Assembly (NCBI RefSeq): GCF_025809055.1
Contig: NZ_CP075529.1
Location: 1,612,001 to 1,676,000, forward strand
From: Devosia sp.
GTDB taxonomy: Bacteria > Pseudomonadota > Alphaproteobacteria > Rhizobiales > Devosiaceae
Length of the DNA stretch: 64,000 nt
Direction: 5' to 3'
Shown here: positions 35,072-42,544 of the stretch, one piece after another
Position numbering within the stretch: position 1 is the stretch's first letter
Layout of the letters: each line of letters begins with the position of its first letter
The notes under the pieces: generated by a model
What the model saw: the letters and a program-made list of their open reading frames with translations, nothing else
What the model was told of the DNA's origin: nothing
Database searches by the model: none
Position numbers and translations under genes: made by a program

Positions 35072-35890
35072 CTAGATCAGTGGCCGCTGCAGATCTTTCG
35101 GCCGATCCCAGCCTGCCAACCCTTCCAGCCCGGCTGGATCGAGAATTTCGCAACTGCGCTCAAGCCAGCGAATGAGACCCTGATTGCTGAGTTTTCTCAG
35201 GGTCTTGTTGGTGTGGACGATGGACAAACCCAATGTGTCCGCGACGTGCTGCTGCGTCAGGGGAAGGATCGCCTTGCCGTTCTTTCCCAGCCCCACCGAT
35301 GCCGCACGGTCATTGAGGAAAGCCAGGAGATAGGCCGCGCGTTCAATCGCCGTGCGCCGGCCGACGCTGAGCAGGTGATCGTCCAGCATGCGCTCTTCGC
35401 GCGCGGCCAGCCAGGTCACGTCATAGGACAGGCCCGGGTGATTCCTGAACAACTCGAACAAGCGGTCGCGCTGGAATACGCACAGCACAAGCTGCGACAA
35501 TGCCTCCACCGAATGATCAAGTTCGCCGATCATCGATCCCTGCAGACCCACGAGGTCGCCGGGCAAGAGGTAATTGAGGATTTGCCGCCGGCCATCTTCC
35601 AGGGTCTTGAACCGAAAAGCCCAGCCGGAGAGCACGGTGAACATATGAGCACTATGCGTACCCTCGGTCACGATGCTGGCGCCCGCTTCAGCCGTCATCT
35701 CCCCGGTCTTGAAGCTGGAAATGAATTTGAGCTCAGGTGCGGCAAAATTGCGGAACTTCGGCATTGCCCTGAGCGGGCACTCTTCGCATGGGACCCGACG
35801 GCCCACATTTGGCAGGACTAAGCTCACAGAAAATGTCGACGCTCCGGTGTGATCTTGAGCTTCAACGCCCGGATCGGCCGCTTGTTCCAC
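35072..35890 (-). CDS. Crp/Fnr family transcriptional regulator
   Basis: Up to 272 residues. A CEECPLRAM motif lies near residues 35-43, then the cyclic-nucleotide-binding fold (AGASIVTEGTHSAHMFTVLS, ILNYLLPGDLVGLQGSMIGE) and a C-terminal helix-turn-helix (LTQQHVADTLGLSIVHTNKT, LRKLSNQGLIRWL). It belongs to the large Hyphomicrobiales Crp/Fnr group that carries one Cys pair but not the full FNR iron-sulfur set. The first possible start is a GTG at 35890; a GTG at 35827 (VSLVLPNVGRRVPCEECP) is equally plausible. It precedes the CHASE3 kinase gene by 132 bases, a gap in which no clear signal is seen. Confidence 0.87.
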   Translation of the reverse strand: MEQAADPGVEAQDHTGASTFSVSLVLPNVGRRVPCEECPLRAMPKFRNFAAPELKFISSFKTGEMTAEAGASIVTEGTHSAHMFTVLSGWAFRFKTLEDGRRQILNYLLPGDLVGLQGSMIGELDHSVEALSQLVLCVFQRDRLFELFRNHPGLSYDVTWLAAREERMLDDHLLSVGRRTAIERAAYLLAFLNDRAASVGLGKNGKAILPLTQQHVADTLGLSIVHTNKTLRKLSNQGLIRWLERSCEILDPAGLEGLAGWDRPKDLQRPLI

Positions 35891-35957
35891 ATGTCAAACT
35901 TAAATGACGACTCCGCGCGCCTGGGCCATCAGTGCCCGCATCGGGGACAGGAAAAAC

Positions 35958-36326
35958 ATGCTTTCAGGCCGCGCGGCGCTCATCGTCGAGTCAGAATACA
36001 TTATCGGCATGGATGTGCAGGCCCTGCTACAGGGGCTGGGCGCCGAGCCGGTCTACATTGTGCGGACGTCGGCGGAGGCGGCGGAGGTACTGCAACGCGA
36101 CATCAGCGTCTCTCTTGCGGTCATCGAAGCCGAAACCCACAAACCCGAACTGATCGACCTGGTGCTTCGCCTGACCGGCCTGGGCATTACCGTGATCTGC
36201 ACGACAGCTGATCGGCAGCTTGCCCATGATCGCCCCGAGTTGACCGGCCATACCCTTCTGGTCAAGCCGGTCCCCGAGGATGATCTGCTCGCGGCAATTA
36301 CCGCGGTCTTCGGCAGCGAGCGCTAG
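35958..36326 (+). CDS. Degenerate response-regulator receiver (Glu at phospho-site)
   Basis: A 122-residue single receiver domain. The first strand reads AALIVESEYIIGMD, so the usual acidic pair is E11/E13 with S12 between; the phospho-acceptor position is E57 (SLAVIEAETHK) in place of Asp; the switch residue T82/T83 (VICTTAD) and K103 (LLVKPV) are kept. A Glu at this place usually cannot be phosphorylated and can mimic the active state. The start at 35958 follows ACAGGAAAAAC; earlier codons in frame do not look like receiver sequence. It converges on ecfG with a four-base overlap and lies beside NepR-EcfG-PhyR. Confidence 0.82.
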   Translation: MLSGRAALIVESEYIIGMDVQALLQGLGAEPVYIVRTSAEAAEVLQRDISVSLAVIEAETHKPELIDLVLRLTGLGITVICTTADRQLAHDRPELTGHTLLVKPVPEDDLLAAITAVFGSER

Positions 36327-36874
36327 ATGTGGCCGCTGCCCGCCGTCACCTGGGACGAAACCGCATCCGGGCCATAGTCGGATTCGCCGTTCACCTTGAG
36401 CAGGTCGGCCAGGCGCGTGCGCGCACGGCTGACGCGGCTCTTCATCGTACCCACGGCACAATCACAGATGTCGGCCGCTTCCTCATAGGAGAACCCGGAG
36501 GCGCCGATCAGGATGATCGCCTCGCGCTGATCGTCCGGCAATTGCGACAGAGCCTTTTTGAAGTCTTCCATATCCATCGAGCCATACTGGGATGGATGAA
36601 CCGACAGCCGCTCGGTGAAAATTCCGTCGGTGTCCTGAACCTCGCGACCGCGCTTGCGCATCTGGCTGTAGAATTCGTTGCGGAGGATGGTGAAAAGCCA
36701 GGCCTTGATATTGGTGCCCATCTCAAAGCTGGACTGTTTGGCCCAGGCCTTCATCACCGTGTCCTGAACAAGATCATCCGCCTTGTCGTGCTTGCCGGTC
36801 AGCGAGACCGCAAAGGCGCGAAGACTGGGGAGCGTTGCAAGCATTTCCCGCTTGAAGGAGGTACCCTCGCTCAT
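36323..36874 (-). CDS. ecfG: General-stress RNA polymerase sigma factor EcfG
   Basis: A 183-residue ECF sigma factor. The sigma-2 region includes LRAFAVSLTGKHDKADDLVQ and NIKAWLFTILRNEFYSQMRK; the sigma-4 region has LSQLPDDQREAIILIGASGF and SYEEAADICDCAVGTMKSRV. These are hallmark segments of the EcfG (sigma EcfG/RpoE) group that runs the alphaproteobacterial general stress response. It is held by NepR and released when PhyR is phosphorylated. It is encoded four bases downstream of nepR, probably from one transcript. Confidence 0.95.
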   Translation of the reverse strand: MSEGTSFKREMLATLPSLRAFAVSLTGKHDKADDLVQDTVMKAWAKQSSFEMGTNIKAWLFTILRNEFYSQMRKRGREVQDTDGIFTERLSVHPSQYGSMDMEDFKKALSQLPDDQREAIILIGASGFSYEEAADICDCAVGTMKSRVSRARTRLADLLKVNGESDYGPDAVSSQVTAGSGHI

Positions 36875-36877
36875 GAA

Positions 36878-37099
36878 CTACTTCCCATCAGCGATGCGCT
36901 TGCCCGGAGATTGCGCCTCTTCGGCACTGTCGAGCCTTTCCAGCAGGTCCAGCAATTGACCCGGCACGCCTTCGTCCTGCACCGCGCCGTAAAGCGCACG
37001 CAGGCGCGAGCCGATATCGCTGTTCGGGCCAAGGCCCTCTTCCACCCGGCCAGCCTTGGCGCCGTGGCGCGACTGGGTCAGATTGCTGTCTTTAACCAT
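36878..37099 (-). CDS. nepR: Anti-sigma factor NepR
   Basis: A 73-residue protein with the NepR core DIGSRLRALYGAVQDEGVPG followed by QLLDLLERLD, two helices that bind EcfG or the sigma-like half of PhyR. The N- and C-termini are polar and variable as usual. It is divergent from phyR with 151 bases between, where EcfG promoters are seen on both strands. The ribosome site is weak. Confidence 0.93.
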   Translation of the reverse strand: MVKDSNLTQSRHGAKAGRVEEGLGPNSDIGSRLRALYGAVQDEGVPGQLLDLLERLDSAEEAQSPGKRIADGK

Positions 37100-37144
37100 A
37101 CTGAGGGAACCGTTCCGTCATTATTGCCCGTATTGTGCGGTAGG

Positions 37145-37169
37145 AATGCGCCGAACCGAAAAAAGTTCC
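37145..37169 (-). promoter_or_regulatory. Near-consensus EcfG promoter before nepR-ecfG (GGAAC-N16-CATT)
   Basis: On the minus strand GGAAC is at 37169-37165 and CATT at 37148-37145 with 16 bases between; one base differs from CGTT. It would give autoregulation of nepR-ecfG. Confidence 0.55.
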
Positions 37170-37177
37170 ACTTGTGC

Positions 37178-37202
37178 GGAACTTTTCTTTGTCACACCCG
37201 TT
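37178..37202 (+). promoter_or_regulatory. EcfG promoter of phyR (GGAAC-N16-CGTT)
   Basis: GGAAC at 37178-37182 and CGTT at 37199-37202 with 16 bases between, about 49 bases before the phyR start. Autoregulation of phyR by EcfG is known in the order. Confidence 0.85.
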
Positions 37203-37250
37203 GAGGGGGTTCGTGAGCACACGAATAAGCGTCACTGGGAGTCCAACTTA

Positions 37251-38045
37251 ATGTCTTTGTCCACGCGGATCGCGCCGCATCTTCCCTATCTGCGTCGATT
37301 TTCCCGGGCCGTCACCGGATCGCAAACTTCGGGAGATGCCTATGTTGCGGCCACTCTCGAAGCGTTGATTGCGGACATTTCTCTGTTCCCTGAAGCGTCT
37401 AGCGACCGGATTGCCCTTTACCGGCTGTTCTCTACGCTTTTCACCAGTTCTGCCGTTCGCATACCCGAACCTGTTTCCAATTTCGCCTGGGAACAGCGTG
37501 CTGCGTCCAACCTGGCAAACCTAGCTCCGCGGCCGCGCCAGGCCTTTCTCCTGGTGGCCGTAGAGGGCTTTACCCACGCCCAGGCAGCCGAAGTGCTGGA
37601 TCTCGACGAAGACGAATTCGGAACCCTACTGGACGAGGCCTCGCACGAGATTTCCCGCCAGGTTGCAACGGAAATCATGATCATCGAGGACGAACCGCTG
37701 ATCGCGATGGACATCGAACAGATGGTCGAGAGCCTGGGCCACAAGGTCGTCAGCATCGCCCGCACCCATAAGGAAGCGGTCAATCTGTTCAATCAGACGC
37801 AGCCGCGCATGATCCTGGCCGACATTCAATTGGCCGATGGCAGCTCGGGCATCGATGCAGTCAACGACATCCTGACATCTCACTCGGTACCGGTGATCTT
37901 CATCACCGCCTTCCCCGAGCGGTTGTTGACCGGAGAGCGTCCGGAGCCGACTTTCCTCGTGACCAAGCCGTTCAATCCGGACATGGTCAAGGCCCTGATC
38001 AGCCAGGCCCTGTTCTTCTCGGAAGACTCGCGCGCCGCAGCCTGA
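37251..38045 (+). CDS. phyR: Anti-anti-sigma response regulator PhyR
   Basis: A 264-residue protein. Residues 1-135 are the sigma-like domain (IAPHLPYLRRFSRAVTGSQT, LAPRPRQAFLLVAVEGFTHA, QAAEVLDLDEDEFGTLLDEA) that mimics EcfG, and 140-262 a receiver with E146/D147 (IIEDEPLIAMDIE), phospho-acceptor D191 (MILADIQLADG) and the lysine of VTKPFNPDM. When phosphorylated by HWE/HisKA_2 kinases it captures NepR and frees EcfG. The start at 37251 lies behind TGGGAG; the longer frame upstream covers promoter DNA. A terminator follows. Confidence 0.95.
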   Translation: MSLSTRIAPHLPYLRRFSRAVTGSQTSGDAYVAATLEALIADISLFPEASSDRIALYRLFSTLFTSSAVRIPEPVSNFAWEQRAASNLANLAPRPRQAFLLVAVEGFTHAQAAEVLDLDEDEFGTLLDEASHEISRQVATEIMIIEDEPLIAMDIEQMVESLGHKVVSIARTHKEAVNLFNQTQPRMILADIQLADGSSGIDAVNDILTSHSVPVIFITAFPERLLTGERPEPTFLVTKPFNPDMVKALISQALFFSEDSRAAA

Positions 38046-38067
38046 TAGACACCAAAACCGCATCTAG

Positions 38068-38091
38068 AGCCCGCCATTTGGCGGGCTTTTT
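38068..38091 (+). terminator. Rho-independent terminator after phyR
   Basis: Eight-base perfect stem AGCCCGCC / GGCGGGCT with an ATTT loop and five T residues (then GTTTT), 22 bases after the phyR stop. Confidence 0.9.
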
Positions 38092-38103
38092 GTTTTAAGA
38101 TCC

Positions 38104-38128
38104 GGAACTTCTGTTTGGCGCAATCGTT
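38104..38128 (+). promoter_or_regulatory. EcfG promoter of the DUF1328 gene (GGAAC-N16-CGTT)
   Basis: GGAAC at 38104-38108 and CGTT at 38125-38128, spacer 16, 30 bases before the small gene at 38159 and right after the phyR terminator. Confidence 0.82.
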
Positions 38129-38158
38129 GATTGAGCAAGATAAAACATGGAGGCTCCC

Positions 38159-38323
38159 ATGCTCTACTATGCTCTCGTCTTTCTGGTGATTGCGCTCATT
38201 GCCGGCGTTCTTGGCTTCGGCGGCATTGCCGGCGCATCTGCCGGTATTGCGCAAATCCTGTTCTTCCTGTTCCTGGCTTTTCTGGTTGTGTCCCTGGTCA
38301 TCGGACTGTTCCGCCGGACTTAG
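38159..38323 (+). CDS. DUF1328 (YtjA-like) small membrane protein
   Basis: A 54-residue protein, MLYYALVFLVIALIAGVLGF then GGIAGASAGIAQILFFLFLA and a second helix ending GLFRRT. The GFGGIAGASAGIAQ turn between two helices is the DUF1328 mark. Members are widespread, tiny inner-membrane proteins often induced by stress, with unknown biochemical role. GGAGG lies five bases before the start. It has its own EcfG promoter and terminator, so it is a single-gene stress unit. Confidence 0.9.
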   Translation: MLYYALVFLVIALIAGVLGFGGIAGASAGIAQILFFLFLAFLVVSLVIGLFRRT

Positions 38324-38347
38324 CAGGAGCGAAGCGTAAGACACGCA

Positions 38348-38374
38348 GCGGCGCCCATCGGGCGCCGCTTTTTT
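38348..38374 (+). terminator. Rho-independent terminator after DUF1328 gene
   Basis: Nine-base perfect stem GCGGCGCCC / GGGCGCCGC with an ATC loop and six T residues. The T-run overlaps the stop codon of the convergent YdcF gene. Confidence 0.9.
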
Positions 38375-39164
38375 ATGGCGCCGGCAGGAATTCGCTTGTC
38401 CGGCCCGTCCAGTGATAGGCGAGCAATCCAATCCATTCCCGCATGGCAATCGTCGCCGTTTCCAGGTTCTGATTTGGATTGGCAATGTCGATTGCCATGC
38501 CCTGGTCTCCGGCGCTGCGATAGTCTGTCGGCCACGCAAGGACTTCAATACCTTGCTGGCGAAAAATGCCGACAGAGCGCGGCATGTGGAAGGCGGACGT
38601 CACCAGCACGACCACCCCGTCCTCTTCATTCAGGGCCGCCCGGCTGAGGCTGGCATTTTCTGCGGTATTTCGCGATTCCTCTTCGAGGATAAGCCGGTCT
38701 TCGGCCACGCCGAGATTGGTCAGGAAACGGGCCATGGTTTCCGCCTCGCTCTCCGTTTCGCCCATCAGAAATCCGCCGCCCCTGCTCAGCATCACCTTCG
38801 CCTCGGGATACTGGCGGGCCAACCAAAGCGTTGTCGCCAGGCGATCGCCGGCCTGGTTGAGCTCGGCAATGCCGCGGGCCGTGCTTGGCCGCGCCATGGT
38901 AGCACCCCCAAGGACGATGATTGTGCCCACAGTTTCCGGTGCGGTGCTCGGAACCTGAAAGCGGTTCTCGAGCGGCTGGATGATCACATAGCCCAGGCTG
39001 GTGAAGCCAACCAGAAACTGAATGATGGCCGCGATGGCCAGCGCCGCAAGGCCCGTGCGGCGACGCCGCCAGAACACCAGAGCCAAACCGCCCAGGACCA
39101 GCAGCAGCACCAGGCTCGTCGGCTGCACCAGAAGCCAAAACAGTTTCGATAGGGAAAAGAACAT
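38373..39164 (-). CDS. YdcF/ElyC-type envelope protein (DUF218)
   Basis: A 263-residue inner-membrane protein. Two helices at about 6-31 and 36-60 precede a DUF218 domain: TIIVLGGATMARPSTARGIA, LARQYPEAKVMLSRGGGFL, EEESRNTAENASLSRAAL and VLVTSAFHMPRSVGIFRQQG. E. coli ElyC and SanA of this family act in peptidoglycan or undecaprenyl-lipid metabolism. The SRNTAENA word is strongly conserved in the YdcF-like group. It stands alone; the 149-base gap to the ABC operon holds promoters of both. Confidence 0.88.
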   Translation of the reverse strand: MFFSLSKLFWLLVQPTSLVLLLVLGGLALVFWRRRRTGLAALAIAAIIQFLVGFTSLGYVIIQPLENRFQVPSTAPETVGTIIVLGGATMARPSTARGIAELNQAGDRLATTLWLARQYPEAKVMLSRGGGFLMGETESEAETMARFLTNLGVAEDRLILEEESRNTAENASLSRAALNEEDGVVVLVTSAFHMPRSVGIFRQQGIEVLAWPTDYRSAGDQGMAIDIANPNQNLETATIAMREWIGLLAYHWTGRTSEFLPAP

Positions 39165-39313
39165 CTGGCAACCACTCCCGGTCCGCAGGATAACCGCTTT
39201 TTTGCTTGCTATCTCACCGGCTTCTGGTTTTCTACCAACTGGTCAAGATTGCCAGGTCAACAATTAGGCAGTCGCCCGGTCAGGAAGGCCCCTCCAACGG
39301 GTCCAAGGTGAGC

Positions 39314-40111
39314 ATGACGCAAGCTGAACCCGTCGTCGCGGGGGCATCGCCGGTTGTCGAATTGCGCAATCTGCACAAGTCCTTTGGCGCCCTCGAGGTC
39401 CTCAAGGGTATTTCCTTCACCGCACGGGAAGGTCAGGTCGTCTCCCTCATTGGCTCATCCGGCTCCGGCAAATCCACCTTGCTGCGCTGCGTCAACATGC
39501 TGGAAATTCCCGATAGCGGCGACGTGATGATCGACGGTGAAGCCATCCGCCTTGGAGGCGCGGGCCAGCGCCGCCATATCGCCGACGAACACCAGGTGCG
39601 CCGTATCCGCTCGGAACTGGGCATGGTGTTTCAATCATTCAATCTCTGGGCCCACATGACCATTCTGGAGAATGTCATGGAGGCGCCGCTTGTCGTGCAG
39701 AAGCGTCAGCGCGACGAGGTCGAGCGCGAGGCGCGCGAGATGTTGGACAAGGTGGGAATTGGCGCCAAGGCCGATGCCTATCCGGCACAACTCTCCGGCG
39801 GCCAGCAGCAGCGGGCCGCCATAGCGCGAGCCCTGTGCATCAACCCACGGGTGATGCTGTTCGACGAACCCACATCGGCGCTGGACCCGGAACTCGAAGT
39901 CGAGGTGCTGCGCGTCATCAAGCTCCTGGCAGACGAAGGGCGCACCATGATCCTGGTCACCCATGACATGGACTTTGCCCGATCCGTATCGGACCGCGTG
40001 ATCTTCCTGCACCAGGGGATGATCGAAGAGGAGGGTTCGCCCGATGAAGTCTTCGGCGCCACCCGATCCGCCCGTCTCAAGCAATTCCTCAATGCCGCCA
40101 GCCATGCCTGA
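39314..40111 (+). CDS. Polar amino-acid ABC transporter ATP-binding protein
   Basis: A 265-residue ATPase of the HisP/GlnQ type. Walker A GSSGSGKST, Q-loop GMVFQSFNLWAHMTILENVM, signature LSGGQQQRAAIARALC, Walker B VMLFDEPTSALDPE and LVTHDMDFAR. The insert around DGEAIRLGGAGQRRHIADEH is typical of the HisP (lysine/arginine/ornithine/histidine, opine) branch rather than GlnQ. The start at 39314 is preferred with AAGGTGAG just before it. It is the first gene of a five-gene operon. Confidence 0.92.
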   Translation: MTQAEPVVAGASPVVELRNLHKSFGALEVLKGISFTAREGQVVSLIGSSGSGKSTLLRCVNMLEIPDSGDVMIDGEAIRLGGAGQRRHIADEHQVRRIRSELGMVFQSFNLWAHMTILENVMEAPLVVQKRQRDEVEREAREMLDKVGIGAKADAYPAQLSGGQQQRAAIARALCINPRVMLFDEPTSALDPELEVEVLRVIKLLADEGRTMILVTHDMDFARSVSDRVIFLHQGMIEEEGSPDEVFGATRSARLKQFLNAASHA

Positions 40112-40177
40112 CGGATGCTGAGGTGCGACCCGGCTCAACCGGGCGAATAGAACGAAAAACAGTCAAGGAGAACATCA

Positions 40178-40930
40178 ATGAAGACAATCCTTCTGACCGC
40201 AGCTGCGGTCCTGGCGCTGGGCACCCCCGCCTTCGCGCAGGAAACGGTCCGCATCGCCACCGAAGGCGCCTATGCCCCCTGGAATTTCCTCAATGACGCT
40301 GGCGAACCTGCCGGTTTCGAAATCGATCTGGGCAACGCCATCTGCGAGAAGGCCGAATTGAGCTGCGAGTGGATCATCAACGATTGGGACTCGATTATTC
40401 CCAATCTTCTGGCGGGCAACTACGATCTGATCATGGCGGGCATGTCGATCACCGACGAACGCCTTGAAACCATCGACTTCACCCAGAACTACTTCCCGCC
40501 CGATCCGTCCAAGTATGTCGCCGCCGCTGGCGCCAACCTGGATTTTGCCGCGCTTTCGGGCGCGCGTGTCGGCGTTCAGGGTGGCACCATCCAGGCCGCA
40601 TACGCTGAGGAAAACCTGGGCGGCGCCAACACCATCGTCACCTTCTCCACCGCCGATCAGGCCATGGCTGACCTGGCCGCAGGCAATCTCGACACCATCC
40701 TGGCCGACGGCGCCTATCTCGAACCCGTCGTGACCGCATCCAGCGGCGCGCTCGAGTTCGTTGGCGAAGACGTCATGATCGGTGGCGGTGTCGGCGCCGG
40801 CGTGCGCAAGGAAGATGCTGACCTCAAGGCCAAGGTTGACGAGGCCCTGACCGCCCTCAAGGCAGATGGCACCGTTGACGGGCTGATCGCCCAGTGGTTC
40901 GACGGCAAGGGTCCGTACTTCGCCGAATGA
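40178..40930 (+). CDS. Polar amino-acid ABC transporter substrate-binding protein
   Basis: A 250-residue periplasmic protein with a signal peptide of about 21 residues ending AFAQ. The mature part begins ETVRIATEGAYAPWNFLNDA and includes GFEIDLGNAICEKAELSCEW and LIMAGMSITDERLETIDFTQ, typical of the HisJ/ArgT/opine-binding family. The two cysteines near C55 and C61 match the disulfide of HisJ-type proteins. The bound ligand is not decided; a neighbouring deacylase suggests an acylated or modified amino acid. Confidence 0.9.
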   Translation: MKTILLTAAAVLALGTPAFAQETVRIATEGAYAPWNFLNDAGEPAGFEIDLGNAICEKAELSCEWIINDWDSIIPNLLAGNYDLIMAGMSITDERLETIDFTQNYFPPDPSKYVAAAGANLDFAALSGARVGVQGGTIQAAYAEENLGGANTIVTFSTADQAMADLAAGNLDTILADGAYLEPVVTASSGALEFVGEDVMIGGGVGAGVRKEDADLKAKVDEALTALKADGTVDGLIAQWFDGKGPYFAE

Positions 40931-40948
40931 TCGGTATCTGATTAAGTC

Positions 40949-40974
40949 GATCCCTCCCGCCCCCGGGAGGGATC
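40949..40974 (+). other. mRNA stem-loop after the binding-protein gene
   Basis: Perfect ten-base arms GATCCCTCCC (40949-40958) and GGGAGGGATC (40965-40974) with a six-base loop. No T-run follows. It lies 18 bases after the binding-protein stop and 19 before the first permease, and probably stabilises the upstream message or reduces read-through. Confidence 0.72.
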
Positions 40975-40993
40975 ACCAGCGCAAGGACGCGGG

Positions 40994-41806
40994 ATGCCCG
41001 AGGATATCGCCTTCTGGGTCGGCTACCTGACCAATGGCAAGCACCTGACCTGGTATGCGAGTTTCCAGTTCACCGTCTATGCGGCCCTGCTCGGTGGATT
41101 GTTGGCCGTGGTTTTCGGCCTGACCGGCGCCACCCTGAAAAACTCGCGATTTGCCGTCCTTCGTCTCATCGGCACGGTCTATTCTTCGATCGTTCGGGGC
41201 GTACCCGACGTCCTGTTCTTCCTGTTCTTTCCCCTGGCCTTCGAGCAAGCGGTCGAATGGTTCGTGTCCACGCAGGTGTGCACGCCCGAATCCATTGCCG
41301 CCCAGACCTCGCCGTGGCCGCCCTGCAGGGAGGCCAACTGGTTCCTGGGCACGGCCGAATATCTGCTCCTCGCCAGCGTTTCGCTCGGCCTCGTCTATGG
41401 AGCCTTTGCAACCAATGTCATTCACGGCGCCATGCGGGCCGTACCGCAGGGTCAACTCGAGGCCGCCCGCGCCTATGGCATGTCGGCGACACAGGTGCTC
41501 TGGCGCGTCCACATCCGCCAGATGTGGGTCTATGCCCTACCCGGCCTGTCCAATGTCTGGATGCTGATCGTCAAGGCCACGTCCCTCCTGTCTCTGCTCC
41601 AGATCGCCGACATCGTGCTCTGGGCCGACCGGCTCGGCGCACCGAACTTCCTGCCGGCGGTGGGACTGGTTCATGACGACTGGCGCTGGCGGTATTACCT
41701 CGTGCTGTTCGTCTTCTACATCCTCGTCACCTGGCTCTCCGAAAAAGCCTTCGATGCCATCATGCGGCGCGCGGGGCGCGGCATTCTGAGCGAGGCACAC
41801 GGCTGA
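40994..41806 (+). CDS. Polar amino-acid ABC transporter permease (HisQ-like) with an enlarged loop
   Basis: A 270-residue inner-membrane permease with about five hydrophobic segments; the EAA-type loop is QGQLEAARAYGMSATQVLWR. Between helices at about residues 70-85 and 122-140 there is an extended periplasmic loop (about 86-120) with two cysteines, C96 and C111, and several prolines; most HisQ proteins (about 230 residues) lack it. The extra loop may contact the binding protein. The next permease starts one base inside its stop codon. Confidence 0.88.
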   Translation: MPEDIAFWVGYLTNGKHLTWYASFQFTVYAALLGGLLAVVFGLTGATLKNSRFAVLRLIGTVYSSIVRGVPDVLFFLFFPLAFEQAVEWFVSTQVCTPESIAAQTSPWPPCREANWFLGTAEYLLLASVSLGLVYGAFATNVIHGAMRAVPQGQLEAARAYGMSATQVLWRVHIRQMWVYALPGLSNVWMLIVKATSLLSLLQIADIVLWADRLGAPNFLPAVGLVHDDWRWRYYLVLFVFYILVTWLSEKAFDAIMRRAGRGILSEAHG

Positions 41807-42540
41807 TGCAGGCAATACTGAACGATCTCGCGATCATGGCCCCGGCGGTGCTGTTCAACATCTACTTCGCCGCCGCTTCCATCCCGATCGGCTTCGTGCT
41901 CGCCATTTTCCTGGCCCTCGGCAAGGCGTCCGACAACCCGGTCCTGAACCGGCTCTCGCGTGGCTACATCTATGCCTTTCGCGGGTCTCCGCTCTTCATC
42001 CAGTTCTTCATGTTCTATTCGCTCGCGCTGTCCCTCAATCTCACGCTGTGGCGGCCTCTGGGCATTTCCGGCTTCGTGCTGCATCCCCTGTTCATGGGCC
42101 CGCTGGTGCTGATCCTGAACACCGCCGCCTATACGGCAGAAATTTTCTATGGCGCCCTGCGCGCCGTGCCCCGTGGCGCCGTGGAAGCGGCCCGCGCCTA
42201 TGGCATGAGCCGCAGCCAGCAGTTCCGCCGTGTCATCTGGCCCAACCTCATCCGGCTCGCCTGGCCCGCCTACACCAACGAAGTGGTGTTCCTGTTCCAC
42301 GCGACCGCCATCGTCTATTTCGCGCTGCCGGTCGTTGGCGCGCAGGCCGACCTGATGACAACGGCGAAGTCGCTGTTCGAGCGCGACTTCAATGCTTTCC
42401 TGCACTTCTCGGTAGCTGCCCTCTACTTCCTCATCGTATCGCTGGTGGTGTTTTTCTTTTTCGGCCTCATCTATCAGCGCCTGATGCGGCACCTGCCTGC
42501 CCAACCCCGTATGCGTTTTGCGCCGAAATGGCTTCGCTAG
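41806..42540 (+). CDS. Polar amino-acid ABC transporter permease (HisM-like)
   Basis: A 244-residue inner-membrane permease. FRGSPLFIQFFMFYSLALSL and the EAA loop RGAVEAARAYGMSRSQQFRR (near residues 120-139) mark the HisM group. It pairs with the preceding permease, with which it overlaps by one base (TGATG), and it is followed after four bases by the deacylase gene. Confidence 0.92.
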   Translation: MQAILNDLAIMAPAVLFNIYFAAASIPIGFVLAIFLALGKASDNPVLNRLSRGYIYAFRGSPLFIQFFMFYSLALSLNLTLWRPLGISGFVLHPLFMGPLVLILNTAAYTAEIFYGALRAVPRGAVEAARAYGMSRSQQFRRVIWPNLIRLAWPAYTNEVVFLFHATAIVYFALPVVGAQADLMTTAKSLFERDFNAFLHFSVAALYFLIVSLVVFFFFGLIYQRLMRHLPAQPRMRFAPKWLR

Positions 42541-42544
42541 TCCC

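Noticed and set aside
35820..35960. FNR/FixK box between the Crp/Fnr gene and the receiver gene
   Set aside because: TTGA and TCAA half-sites are present near 35855 but separated by only three bases, not the expected four to six.
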